64,000 bases of DNA from Bacteroides sp. (GCA_022648295.1 JALCME010000005.1:1-64000); one strand, 5' to 3'; counted from the stretch's first letter, positions 7,910-17,428 are shown. Program-made: numbers and translations. The notes: generated by a model not told the origin, from the letters alone.

Positions 7910-9157
7910 ATGAAAAAGTTCCTTTTATTCTTCCTTTTGGTGAGTATCACTTATTTTTCTACTCCATTATTTGCATGTACTTCAGCTGTTATTTCCGGAA
8001 AGGTTACTCCTGATGGACGTCCGTTATTATGGAAAAATAGAGATACTGATTTTCCTCAAAATAGTGTGAAATATTTCCAGGGTGGGCGTTACTCATTCAT
8101 TGCCATAGTCAATAGCGTGGAAGAGCATCCTACTGAAGTGTGGATGGGAACAAATTCGGCTGGATTCTCTATAATGAATACCCAGTCTTATAATTTGGTG
8201 GATGTGAAACCAGGTGAAGAGAGAGGTGAAGCCAATGGTCGTGTGTTGCGGCGGGCTCTTGAAATATGTGCTACCGTGGAAGACTTTCGGCATCTTCTGG
8301 ATACAATAACAAAACCTAGTTTGATTGAGGCGAATATTGGAGTGATTGATGCACAGGGTGGTGCTAGCATGTTTGAAGTTGGATATGATAAATATACCCT
8401 ATTTGATGCAAACAATCCTAAAGATGCGCCTTGTGGATATATAGCCCGTACAAACTTTTCATTTTCGGGGAAAGTGAATGAAGGAGCTGGGTATGTTCGT
8501 TTTATGCAGGAGGATAAAACGCTAATGCAGGCTTCTGCTACGGGAGAACTTACTCCTAAATGGATATTTACGGAGTTGTCGCGATCGTTTACAAATCCTT
8601 TGCTGGGTATTGATTTGAGAACAGGCAATTATAATCGTCCTAAAACGAACGGGTGGTTTGTTGATCAGGATTTTATTCCTCGCAGTAGTACAGCGAGTTC
8701 AGTGGTTGTGCAGGGGGTAAAGCCGGGTGAGCGTGCTGAACTTACTACCATGTGGACTATACTTGGATACCCTCCTACAGGTGTGGCAGTGCCGGTATGG
8801 GTTAAAGGTGCCAATCATGGATTACCCCGTTTGTTAGCACGTGATGAAAAGACAAAAGTGTCTCCATTGGCTGATTGGTCGGTGAAACTGGCACAGCATG
8901 TTTTTTCGTATAAGCAAGGCATGGGTAGTGGACGTTATTTCAATTGGGAGATGCTTTACAATGCAGAGCATACCGGATATATGCAGAAACTTGCTCCTGT
9001 TGAAGAAGAAGTCTTTCAATTAACTCTTCCCGTAGTGCAATTGTGGCGTGAAAGAGGTTCGGTTGATACCAAGGAGATGCAATCTCTCTATGAGCGGATT
9101 TCAACATTTGTAGAGCACAAATACCTTGAACTGTTTCCTATCGATATCGTTAATTAG
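7910..9157 (+). CDS. exported Ntn hydrolase (C45/choloylglycine-hydrolase-like)
   Basis: This 415-residue protein has a signal peptide ending FACTSAVISG. Cleavage just before the cysteine would expose an N-terminal Cys nucleophile, as in linear-amide C-N hydrolases. The next block, TPDGRPLLWKNRD, is the typical second motif of the C45 acyltransferase group, and NSAGFSIMNTQSYN and TRTNFS-like segments follow. The enzyme should cleave an amide such as an N-acyl amino acid, conjugated bile acid or beta-lactam-like compound in the periplasm. The substrate cannot be told from sequence. It is a single-gene unit on the plus strand and converges with the cobalamin operon, with a shared hairpin terminator between. 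Confidence 0.8.
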   Translation: MKKFLLFFLLVSITYFSTPLFACTSAVISGKVTPDGRPLLWKNRDTDFPQNSVKYFQGGRYSFIAIVNSVEEHPTEVWMGTNSAGFSIMNTQSYNLVDVKPGEERGEANGRVLRRALEICATVEDFRHLLDTITKPSLIEANIGVIDAQGGASMFEVGYDKYTLFDANNPKDAPCGYIARTNFSFSGKVNEGAGYVRFMQEDKTLMQASATGELTPKWIFTELSRSFTNPLLGIDLRTGNYNRPKTNGWFVDQDFIPRSSTASSVVVQGVKPGERAELTTMWTILGYPPTGVAVPVWVKGANHGLPRLLARDEKTKVSPLADWSVKLAQHVFSYKQGMGSGRYFNWEMLYNAEHTGYMQKLAPVEEEVFQLTLPVVQLWRERGSVDTKEMQSLYERISTFVEHKYLELFPIDIVN

Positions 9158-9170
9158 GATTTTCAAGTGA

Positions 9171-9194
9171 GACTGAACGTTGGTTTTGTCAGTC
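9171..9194. terminator. hairpin between convergent genes
   Basis: GACTGA at 9171-9176 pairs with TCAGTC at 9189-9194 around a T-rich loop. On the plus strand it is followed by TTTCTTCC. It overlaps the stop codon of the BtuB-like gene and could serve both directions. Confidence 0.45.
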
Positions 9195-11237
9195 TTTCTT
9201 CCATGTAGGGCGTATATCTATCATTATTCCATAGTTGATTCTAGGCATAGGATGTGAGAGAACAGACTCATATTCTTCGTTAAAGAGATTATTTATAAGT
9301 CCTTTTACTGTTAATCTTCCCCAATGCATGGAAATTTCTTTTTCAATAGAAATATCGTTCATGAAATATGGAAGTACACGGCCTATTTTAGTGGCTGTTT
9401 CATTACTCGAGGTCGTATATCGTTCACTATAATAAGCCCATTTATAGGTGAAGTGCCAATTCTGCCACGATAGACGTCCCGTAATAGCCGAAGAATATTT
9501 GGGTATATAAACTAGTTGCTTTCCAATGGAAGCATCGGCCCAATTGACAGGGTCTCCATGATTAATAGAGGGAGTCCAGGCAAAGTTTCCATCTATGTCT
9601 AAATGCCATTCGTCTGATATTTGCATCTTCAAGTTACTTTTAATTTCCGTTCCATAAGCATGGACTTGCTTTACATTTTTGGGGCTCCAAAAGCCTTTAA
9701 AAGTCGGTAACCAAACAATCCAATTGTTTATATAAGAGTCAAACCATGTGACAGATCCTTTTAGAACGTATCGCTCTTTCTTGCTGATAGTGAATTCTAT
9801 TCCTCCGTCGTATGTAAAACCACGCTCTGTCTTTAAGTCAGGATTGCCTCCCGGAAGAAAATAAAGATCATTCAATGTAGGAAAATGATAATTGCGTGAA
9901 ATAGAAGCTTTGGCTATAATATTTCCTCTTTTGGACAATACATAATCAAAGAAGGCGGCCGGAATTATTGGAGTCCAGTTGTTGCCATATCGATCTTGTC
10001 GTAAGACTATTGAGGTACCTAAACGTTCGGTTGGTTGCCATTTTGCAGATATATATCCGGATAGCTCTATGCGCGCTTTATCATATCCTACTATAGCTTT
10101 ATTGCCATCTTGGGTAATAATGTTCTTATCTTTGCTTTTTACAAAGTGCTGATATGTGGATAAGTTAGCGTTAAAAGCCCAGTTATTGTTAGGATAATAG
10201 TCTGTGCCTAATTCGCCGAATAAGCTATTTACATAGCTGCGTGAATGGATCATATTAGCTTCCGTTCCGTTTCCTAAACTGCGTGTGTAATCATATCCTA
10301 AATTCGTGTGAATATACCCGGCTTTCACTTTTGTATTAAGATGTTCCTTACTCTTATTCCAAAATAACACGCTCCGGAAAGTGGACTCATTCTTTTTGTT
10401 ACTGTATTCGGCGTCTTCTTTGTAGTCGACGTTTAACATGGGGACTCCACGGTGTGAATTCATATACCAGGCGGCTAGTCCAAACTTATCTCCTTTTTTT
10501 GTATCATAGTAAATTTCTTGAAGAATGTGTAAGTCATGAAAATCTCCTGATTTATTTCGTTCTGTCGGATAATAGCTACCTGTGATGTTGTGATTAGCAT
10601 CGTAAATATATTCCTTTTTACTGTAATTTCTATATTTGTATTGATTAGGGGAAGAGGAGTAGGCAATGCGGGTGGAGGTGTGCCAGTGCTTGCTCCCATA
10701 AGTAAGTCTCAGAAATTCATCCGTTGTTTCGAAAGAGCTTATGCCTTGAATATATTGCAGGTTTAAACCATTATTCTTTATAGGTTGGTTTGACAAGCTA
10801 ATAGCCCCACCCAATCCGCCACCGGTGATATTGACGGAAGAAGTGCCATGAAGTAGGGTTGCATTGTCTATGAAATAGGAAGGAATGGTGGAGAAATCTA
10901 CCATTCCTAACATCGGTGAGTTAATTTTTATGCCATTCCAGGTCACCTGTGTATGTGATGGAGACGTTCCACGAAAAGAAGCGGTGGAGAGCGTGGCGCG
11001 ACCGTACTGTTTGATATATACCGTGGAGTTTTGTGAAAGGACATCGGACATGGAATAGCCAATGACTTCTTGTAAAACGACAGAATCGAGTTTGGTCTCT
11101 TGCGTCCCGATTTCTTTCATGGGACGTCGTCCGTTTATGGTGACTTCGGGGATTTTTAATGACCATTTGTTTTGTCCGGCTACGGGCATTAGAGTTATAA
11201 GAATAAAATATAGTAGAATGAGATCTTTTTTTTTCAT
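9189..11237 (-). CDS. btuB: TonB-dependent outer-membrane receptor, BtuB-like cobalamin transporter
   Basis: This 682-residue protein has a signal peptide (MKKKDLILLYFILITLMPVAG), a plug domain (about 25-160, with SDVLSQNSTVYIKQYGRA, FRGTSPSHTQVTWNG and a GGGLGGAISL end) and a 22-strand-type barrel to the C terminus. There is no long N-terminal carboxypeptidase-D extension, so it belongs to the short BtuB-like group rather than SusC. It would carry cobalamin across the outer membrane using TonB energy. The family alone would allow other cargo. The cobalamin riboswitch at the head of the operon and the BtuG-like gene immediately upstream make vitamin B12 by far the likeliest substrate. Confidence 0.85.
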   Translation of the reverse strand: MKKKDLILLYFILITLMPVAGQNKWSLKIPEVTINGRRPMKEIGTQETKLDSVVLQEVIGYSMSDVLSQNSTVYIKQYGRATLSTASFRGTSPSHTQVTWNGIKINSPMLGMVDFSTIPSYFIDNATLLHGTSSVNITGGGLGGAISLSNQPIKNNGLNLQYIQGISSFETTDEFLRLTYGSKHWHTSTRIAYSSSPNQYKYRNYSKKEYIYDANHNITGSYYPTERNKSGDFHDLHILQEIYYDTKKGDKFGLAAWYMNSHRGVPMLNVDYKEDAEYSNKKNESTFRSVLFWNKSKEHLNTKVKAGYIHTNLGYDYTRSLGNGTEANMIHSRSYVNSLFGELGTDYYPNNNWAFNANLSTYQHFVKSKDKNIITQDGNKAIVGYDKARIELSGYISAKWQPTERLGTSIVLRQDRYGNNWTPIIPAAFFDYVLSKRGNIIAKASISRNYHFPTLNDLYFLPGGNPDLKTERGFTYDGGIEFTISKKERYVLKGSVTWFDSYINNWIVWLPTFKGFWSPKNVKQVHAYGTEIKSNLKMQISDEWHLDIDGNFAWTPSINHGDPVNWADASIGKQLVYIPKYSSAITGRLSWQNWHFTYKWAYYSERYTTSSNETATKIGRVLPYFMNDISIEKEISMHWGRLTVKGLINNLFNEEYESVLSHPMPRINYGIMIDIRPTWKKD

Positions 11238-11260
11238 TAATTATATCTTTTGATTATAGA

Positions 11261-12349
11261 TTATTTCCAGCAAAAAGCACCGGGAATGATACCTACTTTG
11301 AATTCGTCCATTTCTGCCCCTTCCGAAGAGTAACGTAGTATGACTCCGGGCTGTACATAGTCTATAGCATCAGCTATGTATACTTCCGAATTAACCGGAT
11401 TTACCGTTAATCCATAATAAATGGTGTTTTTATTCTTTATGAAAGATCTGACTGGAAAGTGCTCAGCTGTTACAGGAAGACGCCAGATATCATTGTTAAT
11501 AAAATAAAGTGTATCCCGCGTACCATTTAATTGTATTTCGGAAGGATGTTCTCCGAGTTTAAACTTAAATTGTTTTTCTACTTCTCGTGTTTCGGCATTG
11601 ATGCGGTATAAGGAAGGTGCTTCGTATCCGTAAGGACTGCCCTCATAGCCTCCGTCGGTAACGGTCCATATTTTATTATTCTTATCCATAACCAGAGAAG
11701 TTGGTTGAATACCTACTTTGATGGAATCGCATACCTGATCTGTCTCGGTGTCTATCACCAGAATTTTATTGTTATAGCTCCAGCAGTTGGTAAAAATATA
11801 CTTTCCGTATTGTACCATTTGTTCGGTTGATTCACTTCCTGTTTTCATCGGTGTGTCAATATAGCCTGTTATCTGGTATGTCTTGGGATTGATAATGCAA
11901 ATGCGCTTATCCCATAGCTGTGTGACATACGCTTTTTCATCGGTTAGAAAGTGAATATAGCGTGGTGAAGTAAATCCGGTGATACGTCCCACTTCTTTGA
12001 AAGTACTGATATCAATGGCAAAGATTACGCCAGAATTATTAACAACCACCCATCCAATGCCATTGTGAATAGTCATGGACTGGGCTACATCTCCGAGTTT
12101 TTGTGCATTAGCCCGTGCAAAGATTTCATTCTCAATGTTTTTCGTTTCAGTATCGTAGTATGATAGTGAAGCATTTCCGTAAGTAAAGTTTCCTTCATTA
12201 GTGATAAACAGACCTTTGCCGGTAATACTATCGGTGCTTCCAGATGAGCCTGTATTGAAACTCTCTTCATCAATGGGGCCATATTGCATGCAGCCACTTA
12301 TAGAAAAGATAAGAAGAAGGAGGACTAGTATTTTGTAGCTTTTTAGCAT
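11261..12349 (-). CDS. btuG: BtuG-like surface beta-propeller lipoprotein
   Basis: This 362-residue lipoprotein has the lipobox FSISGC followed by an acidic stretch, a pattern linked to surface export in Bacteroidetes. The rest is a YncE/DUF5074-like propeller with repeated blades such as GKGLFITNEGNFTYGN, YDTETKNIEN, AIDISTFKEVGRI, INPKTYQITGYID and VIDTETDQVCDSI. BtuG proteins cap BtuB and bind cobalamin with extreme affinity. The direct pairing with the BtuB-like gene 23 bases downstream fits that role. The similarity call is mine from memory of the family and has not been aligned. Confidence 0.8.
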   Translation of the reverse strand: MLKSYKILVLLLLIFSISGCMQYGPIDEESFNTGSSGSTDSITGKGLFITNEGNFTYGNASLSYYDTETKNIENEIFARANAQKLGDVAQSMTIHNGIGWVVVNNSGVIFAIDISTFKEVGRITGFTSPRYIHFLTDEKAYVTQLWDKRICIINPKTYQITGYIDTPMKTGSESTEQMVQYGKYIFTNCWSYNNKILVIDTETDQVCDSIKVGIQPTSLVMDKNNKIWTVTDGGYEGSPYGYEAPSLYRINAETREVEKQFKFKLGEHPSEIQLNGTRDTLYFINNDIWRLPVTAEHFPVRSFIKNKNTIYYGLTVNPVNSEVYIADAIDYVQPGVILRYSSEGAEMDEFKVGIIPGAFCWK

Positions 12350-12397
12350 ATTGCTTTTTTATTTGAGAAGTTCGCCGGTGAGGCATATCTAAGTTTA

Positions 12398-12435
12398 GAG
12401 AGGATGCATCCATTTAGCGCATGATGCATCCTCTC
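12398..12435. terminator. 13-bp inverted repeat between the LRR-like and BtuG-like genes
   Basis: GAGAGGATGCATC at 12398-12410 is repeated in perfect inversion at 12423-12435 around a 12-base loop. There is no T run on the minus strand after it, so it may be a stability or processing hairpin rather than a full terminator. It lies 21 bases past the upstream stop codon. Confidence 0.5.
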
Positions 12436-12456
12436 AATGAGTTGGTTTATTGTAGA

Positions 12457-14619
12457 TTAAGGTTGTGTATATCCTCCATCTTTCATGTTTTGATAGGTTG
12501 GATTGTATGCACAGCCGGATACACTCCATTTTCCGTCTTCAATTTTATCGTTGGTAAAGAGAGAAGCAAAAGTGGTGAAGTCCTTCAATTTATAGAAGTT
12601 TTCTACTTTGATGCTTCCTGTGGCTTTTAATGCAGGAAAATTGATGTCTGTTAATGATTGATTTGTAACAATACGGGATGGTGCCCCCCCTCCTTTTAAA
12701 TATAAGACACCAGAAACATTTTCTAATTTTGGACAAGATATTCCTGTTATTTTAGAAGCCCTTCCACCTGCTTCTATTCGTAGGCCCTTGTCTCCTACTT
12801 CTTTTAAAGCAGGGAGTACTATTTTATTTTCGGTGTTTTTATTACAATAGATGTAAAAAGTGGGCATATTGCTGTTTCCATATTGTGGCGTTTCACTCTT
12901 TCCCACGGTTTCCAGTTTACTTAGATCAAAGTCTACGACTTGGGGATAAAAGTAAATTTGTCCGCCTACACTTGTCAAGTTCGGGGCTATAGGAGTGGTG
13001 TGGGTTAAATAAAAATATCCTCCAACGGATTCGAGTTCGTTGAAGTCTGTCTTTTCTATGGCATTATTCTCCATATTTTGTGCACTTTCGTAGTATAAAT
13101 TATTAAGTACTTTCTTTATCTTTATTTGTGGGGGCGTATCTAAGGGAACAAAACGATTTGATTCAATGTATATTCTCAGATCATTAATTGTTTCTATTCC
13201 TTCAATATCGGGAAAACCATCATCCAAATATATTCCGTCTATATTGAGTTTACAATCCATTATGCTTTTTCCAATGATCTTAGAGAACGGGGTATAAGCT
13301 ATCTTGATTTCACATTCGTTTTCTCCTTGTTTGAGAAAGCTCAATTTGGAAAGGTCCAATGTGTTTTTTAGTTGATCCAAATGGTAAAGACAATATCCTC
13401 CAAGTTCTGTCAAACTGCTGAAGAAAGGTAGTTGTGATATCTTGATGAAATCTTTCAAAGTTAGTGTACCACCGACTCTCTTTAGTTTATCGAAACCACC
13501 TAGAGAGGTGAGCTTCTCATTTCTGCTTACGCCGCTACCTATAGCTGCATAAATGACTCTGGAAGTAATGCTTAGATCGCCCTCTACGGTTTCAATGGCA
13601 GGTAAATTGATTGTCTCGAGGCTGAATGGTAGGATGTTGAACTGGATACCTCCTGCTGCCTTCAATTTTTCTAACTGAATACTTTGAAGGTCAGCCAAGG
13701 AATCTGTTGATAGTGTATCTCCTACGGTGGTTAATTCAGGCAGATTCAAGGCAACCATTTTTCCGCCCATCTCCGGTTGGCCTTCTTTGTTTTGGGTCGC
13801 ACTATTAATCCTGAAATTTCCGCTTACCTCACTTAACTGATCCATTTTTATGGATTGAAGGTTAGCAGAACGGATAATAATATCTCCACCTACAGTTGAC
13901 AATTTATTCAGTTCGTTCCATTGTACATTGTTGTCGCAAATCACCAGATCGCCCGTCACTGTGGTAAGTGCCGGGAGGGATATTTGGTACAGAGGAGAAG
14001 TTGAGGGAACCTTTTTGCTTCCTAAATAGAATCCTCCTATTAAGTTCAAGTTATCTAATCCGGTAAGGTCGGTCCCTTTATAACTGTTTTTAATCGTAAG
14101 ATTTCCTTCTACTTGTTTGAGCTTGGACAAGTCTTTAACGTCACTAATGTCATCACCGTCATCCGTACCGATAGTTAGGTTCCCTTTTATGACGGTCACT
14201 CCGCTTTCGGCAAAAGCTGTAATATCACTTGTCTTGCTTAGTGTGACGTCACCTTCTTGCCGGATGTCGTCTTTAATAACGTGGTAAGTGTATTTATTTT
14301 CGTCACCATTGTAAGAAATCACACGGAATTGCCGTTCGTTATCCCAGTCAGTGACACTTGTCGGATCCGGAAAGACTTTGGCGGAAGCCGTATAATTAAA
14401 ACTAACCGTTGCATGGTCCAGTGATATGGTGTATGGTACCGTTATGGTGATATCGTTACCGGTTATTACGGCATCGTATGTTTTGCCGTCAACCGTGAAA
14501 GCAGCTGAGGTTATGAAATTATCGTCTGCATCAGCAGGTTTATCTTTGTCGGAACAGCTTTGTAAAGAAAAGATGTAGGTAAGAAGAAAAATTAAAAGTA
14601 ATACTTTTGTTTTCATCAT
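12457..14619 (-). CDS. leucine-rich-like surface lipoprotein with DUF5018-like N terminus
   Basis: This 720-residue lipoprotein has the lipobox FSLQSC followed by SDKDKPADADD, an acidic export-like signal. Residues about 35-110 look like the DUF5018-type beta domain (ITSAAFTVDGKTYDAVITG). The rest is a long solenoid of irregular repeats with the theme L-x-x-V-G-G/EGNLTI, for example LKQVEGNLTIKN, LTTVTGDLVICDN, LSTVGGDIIIRS and LETVGKSETP. This resembles receptor-L-domain or BspA-like leucine-rich repeats. It is the third gene of the riboswitch operon, 7 bases after the PKD-like gene. A role in binding cobalamin or its carriers at the cell surface is inferred from context only. Confidence 0.7.
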   Translation of the reverse strand: MMKTKVLLLIFLLTYIFSLQSCSDKDKPADADDNFITSAAFTVDGKTYDAVITGNDITITVPYTISLDHATVSFNYTASAKVFPDPTSVTDWDNERQFRVISYNGDENKYTYHVIKDDIRQEGDVTLSKTSDITAFAESGVTVIKGNLTIGTDDGDDISDVKDLSKLKQVEGNLTIKNSYKGTDLTGLDNLNLIGGFYLGSKKVPSTSPLYQISLPALTTVTGDLVICDNNVQWNELNKLSTVGGDIIIRSANLQSIKMDQLSEVSGNFRINSATQNKEGQPEMGGKMVALNLPELTTVGDTLSTDSLADLQSIQLEKLKAAGGIQFNILPFSLETINLPAIETVEGDLSITSRVIYAAIGSGVSRNEKLTSLGGFDKLKRVGGTLTLKDFIKISQLPFFSSLTELGGYCLYHLDQLKNTLDLSKLSFLKQGENECEIKIAYTPFSKIIGKSIMDCKLNIDGIYLDDGFPDIEGIETINDLRIYIESNRFVPLDTPPQIKIKKVLNNLYYESAQNMENNAIEKTDFNELESVGGYFYLTHTTPIAPNLTSVGGQIYFYPQVVDFDLSKLETVGKSETPQYGNSNMPTFYIYCNKNTENKIVLPALKEVGDKGLRIEAGGRASKITGISCPKLENVSGVLYLKGGGAPSRIVTNQSLTDINFPALKATGSIKVENFYKLKDFTTFASLFTNDKIEDGKWSVSGCAYNPTYQNMKDGGYTQP

Positions 14620-14626
14620 TCGTTTT

Positions 14627-16423
14627 TTATTGGTTATTTATTGATAAATCGTAAAAAGAGAAGACTTCCGTTGATATTTCTCCAATAGGACCGCTTTTTG
14701 CATTGACTCCTACCTGTACTTTAATGAAATCTATGTATTTTAAATCAATGCTGCTTCCATCACGGTAAATGGCATTGGCTATTTTAAATCCGTTTTGTTG
14801 TCCGCTACCATCTATAGAGCCGGCTCCGGATGTCATATCCGTACCATAATTATCCACATATCCCCAATCGTAAGATTGATTTTTCCATATATTTCCTTCA
14901 ATAATATTACGGGATTCTAATCGTGTTCCCCGGAGAGTATAAGTGCCTTCTTGTATCCATAGTGGATAATAATAGTCCTGTGCATGGTAGTCCAGTAGAT
15001 AGTCAATTTTCCCGGTCTCTCCTTCGGAATCCGTCCATTGTACACTCATCCCTTTACCAGAAGGGCGATAGTATGTTACGGCATAATCTTGCAACGTGCC
15101 TTCTTTGCCGGTTTCGCTACCTTTTAATTCGTACCATTCATCGTCCGGTAAGCCATTGTTATTGGTGTCTTGCATCACCCATACGATACCGGGTTCGGAA
15201 CTTCCGTTAAAGGCATTTCCCTGTATGGAGAAGTCGTATGTATTGTCTGTTTTTGGGATACTATGGTCGAAGCCTACAATGATATATCCTCCAAATCCAC
15301 CTAAAGAAACATAACTCTTTTTAGCCAGTCGTTGTGTCGCATAATTGGTCGCGGCTGTCTGGCTGGTTTCATTACCTGTAAATCCGGCAGTGTTTAATTC
15401 ATTTATAAATTGTCCGGGGGCAGGGGTGTATTCATATACTTTATTTTGTGTTTGTAAACTGCTGGAAGTTGAGGCCCGGAAAAGGTCTGCTTGTTTATGG
15501 TCGATGCAGTGTACAATGACTTCAGCTGAAACGGAAGTCTCTGCACGAGTTATATTCCGGGTTAGTATGGCTTTCGTTCCCAAACCTTCTTTAACTTCTA
15601 CTTGTATGTTGTAATCACCTGCTGCGTTTGGGGTGAATTTGTATGTCGCATTAGTAGCTCCTTCAACCGTTTCTCCATTTAGCTTCCAGGTATATAGAGG
15701 CTCATCAAAATATTCGAGTTGCGGTTTTAGGAATAGAGGACGTCCGATCAGCGTATATCTGTCCGTTGATGATTGGAAATAAGAAGGGGTTTCGAATTTT
15801 ACTTCGTAAGGCATTGTTTGAACAACCTCTATCGTAAAGTCCTTGGTTGTCTCTCCATCTATATTCGAGGCTTTAATCGTGATAGGGTATTGACCGAGTT
15901 GGGATTCGTTGAAAGTATAAGTCGTACCTGTTCCTACTGTTTTTCCATTGCGAATCCACTGGCATTGAAAGTTTTCTTCATCCTGATGCTGAATGTCGGG
16001 GGTTAGAATATAGTCGGTTCCTGCAAGAACTTTCAGCCCTTTTGAGGGTAAGACTAATGAGATGACCGGAGGGGTTAAATTAACCACATCTACGCGTAAT
16101 TCTTCTTCGGCGGCTCCTGCTGTTGTTTCAACGCGGAAGGTGATATAGATTTCTCCTTCTTGGCTCCATGTTGCAGTGTAGGTGGGCTCATTGGAAACTA
16201 ATTTTCCATCAATAAGCCAGGAATAAATCGCACCATCAGTGTTTTCAACTGTGGGGGTAATTGTGAGAGTTTTGCCGACTTTAACGGTATAAATTCCAGT
16301 CTCGCTGTCCAGTGTAATGACTGGCTTTTGAGTGATGTCTTGTTCAATGACATCATCTTTGTTGCACGATGAGGCAATAAAAATCAGGAAGCATAATGCT
16401 CCGATAAGATTAATGTATTTCAT
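14627..16423 (-). CDS. PKD-like surface lipoprotein of the cobalamin operon
   Basis: This 598-residue lipoprotein has the lipobox FIASSC followed by NKDDVIEQD. Three Ig/PKD-like domains follow (about 30-115, 116-205 and 206-295), each with a W residue in a Y/C-x-W-x-x-(D/N)-G motif (YSWLIDG, CQWIRNG, YTWKLNG). A C-terminal domain of about 300 residues contains GGFGGYIIVGFDHSI, DEWYELKGSE, YYPLWIQ and YIDFIKVQVGV; I cannot name it. BtuH-type cobalamin-binding surface lipoproteins of Bacteroidetes have been described at such loci, and this protein could be one, but I cannot confirm that without alignment. Confidence 0.7.
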   Translation of the reverse strand: MKYINLIGALCFLIFIASSCNKDDVIEQDITQKPVITLDSETGIYTVKVGKTLTITPTVENTDGAIYSWLIDGKLVSNEPTYTATWSQEGEIYITFRVETTAGAAEEELRVDVVNLTPPVISLVLPSKGLKVLAGTDYILTPDIQHQDEENFQCQWIRNGKTVGTGTTYTFNESQLGQYPITIKASNIDGETTKDFTIEVVQTMPYEVKFETPSYFQSSTDRYTLIGRPLFLKPQLEYFDEPLYTWKLNGETVEGATNATYKFTPNAAGDYNIQVEVKEGLGTKAILTRNITRAETSVSAEVIVHCIDHKQADLFRASTSSSLQTQNKVYEYTPAPGQFINELNTAGFTGNETSQTAATNYATQRLAKKSYVSLGGFGGYIIVGFDHSIPKTDNTYDFSIQGNAFNGSSEPGIVWVMQDTNNNGLPDDEWYELKGSETGKEGTLQDYAVTYYRPSGKGMSVQWTDSEGETGKIDYLLDYHAQDYYYPLWIQEGTYTLRGTRLESRNIIEGNIWKNQSYDWGYVDNYGTDMTSGAGSIDGSGQQNGFKIANAIYRDGSSIDLKYIDFIKVQVGVNAKSGPIGEISTEVFSFYDLSINNQ

Positions 16424-16432
16424 AAAGTTGAT

Positions 16433-16489
16433 AAAAAAAAGGAAAGAGGGGGGCTCTAGAATTATAGAGTTTTTGATAGACCCTCTTTC
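16433..16489 (-). terminator. intrinsic terminator inside the cobalamin operon
   Basis: On the minus strand GAAAGAGGG is followed by an inner hairpin (CTCTA and TAGAG), the return arm CCCTCTTTC and then eight T residues. This is a classic terminator shape placed 15 bases after the stop of the DUF4465 gene and before the remaining four genes. It probably reduces, rather than abolishes, downstream transcription. Confidence 0.7.
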
Positions 16490-16504
16490 TCTTTCATTAG
16501 TTTA

Positions 16505-17428
16505 TTAATAGAAGTATATGTTATCTATGCATAAATAAGCGGGAGTGTTTAATCCATAATCACCGCTGTCCGAACCCTCAAAATTGAATTTCACTTTGTT
16601 GACATTGCCAAGAGCGGACAGGTCCCATTCGCTCCAAGTCGTGGAGATTGTAGTATAGGTACTGCTCCCATCGCGATAGTCGGCAAGGTACTTTTCCACA
16701 GGTGCTCCACCATTGGTAGGTACTCCGCTAGCATCAAATCCATAGGCCAGAACTTTAAACCAGCCTTTTGCTTGTTCCAGGGATACGGCTGAGCCGTATA
16801 TGCCGAAGGTATTGCCATATTTCATTACTCCGTAGGTATAAGAAGAATTGCAGATATACATCTTTCTGATATGGTATTCACCGGAATCAAAGTGAAACTC
16901 GGGATTAGACATATACGGAGCATTATAGGCATCGCTATAACCATACATTATACCGAACTGGTTGGAATTTCCGTATCCTGCCGCCTGGTTGCTTCCATTG
17001 GTAGACAATGTGTTATAAACGCTACATTGATTTTCATACGAATACCACCAATCTCCTGTCTTTCCCGTGGGATTGGATCTGATATTCCAATTGGAAATGG
17101 CGATGCCTCCGTTGTAGAAATTATATCCTCCATTTAGGTAATTGATGCGGCAGGTGAAGCCTGAATTATTATCACTCCAGGAAAGATACTTAGTACCGGA
17201 GTAGCTACTATAAAGATTTTCACCATAGGAGCTTGGTCCTGCTAAAATAATGTTAGCATCATTTTCAAAATCAATAATCAGCGTATCACCGTCAACTATT
17301 GTACGAGTGTTTATCTGCTGGTTTGCAGAACTGGTGTAGAACTCTTCATCTTCATTGCTACAAGATGAAATTACCATGATGGACATAACCATCACAATCA
17401 TGACTTTGAGATAGAATAGTCTTTTCAT
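16505..17428 (-). CDS. DUF4465-like surface lipoprotein, first gene of the cobalamin operon
   Basis: This 307-residue lipoprotein has a lipobox ending VISSC, then SNEDEEF. The remainder matches the pattern of DUF4465 proteins: DFENDANIILAGPSSYG, SGFTCRINYLNGGYNFYNGG, then EFHFDSGEYHIRKMYICNS, and a C-terminal W-SEWDLSALGNVNKVKF block ending in a beta strand with YLCIDNIYFY. The fold is probably a galactose-binding-like jelly roll. It is the gene nearest the riboswitch, followed by a strong terminator, so it may be the most abundant product. I infer a surface cobalamin-binding or carrier-binding task; the family function is not established to my knowledge. Confidence 0.75.
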   Translation of the reverse strand: MKRLFYLKVMIVMVMSIMVISSCSNEDEEFYTSSANQQINTRTIVDGDTLIIDFENDANIILAGPSSYGENLYSSYSGTKYLSWSDNNSGFTCRINYLNGGYNFYNGGIAISNWNIRSNPTGKTGDWWYSYENQCSVYNTLSTNGSNQAAGYGNSNQFGIMYGYSDAYNAPYMSNPEFHFDSGEYHIRKMYICNSSYTYGVMKYGNTFGIYGSAVSLEQAKGWFKVLAYGFDASGVPTNGGAPVEKYLADYRDGSSTYTTISTTWSEWDLSALGNVNKVKFNFEGSDSGDYGLNTPAYLCIDNIYFY

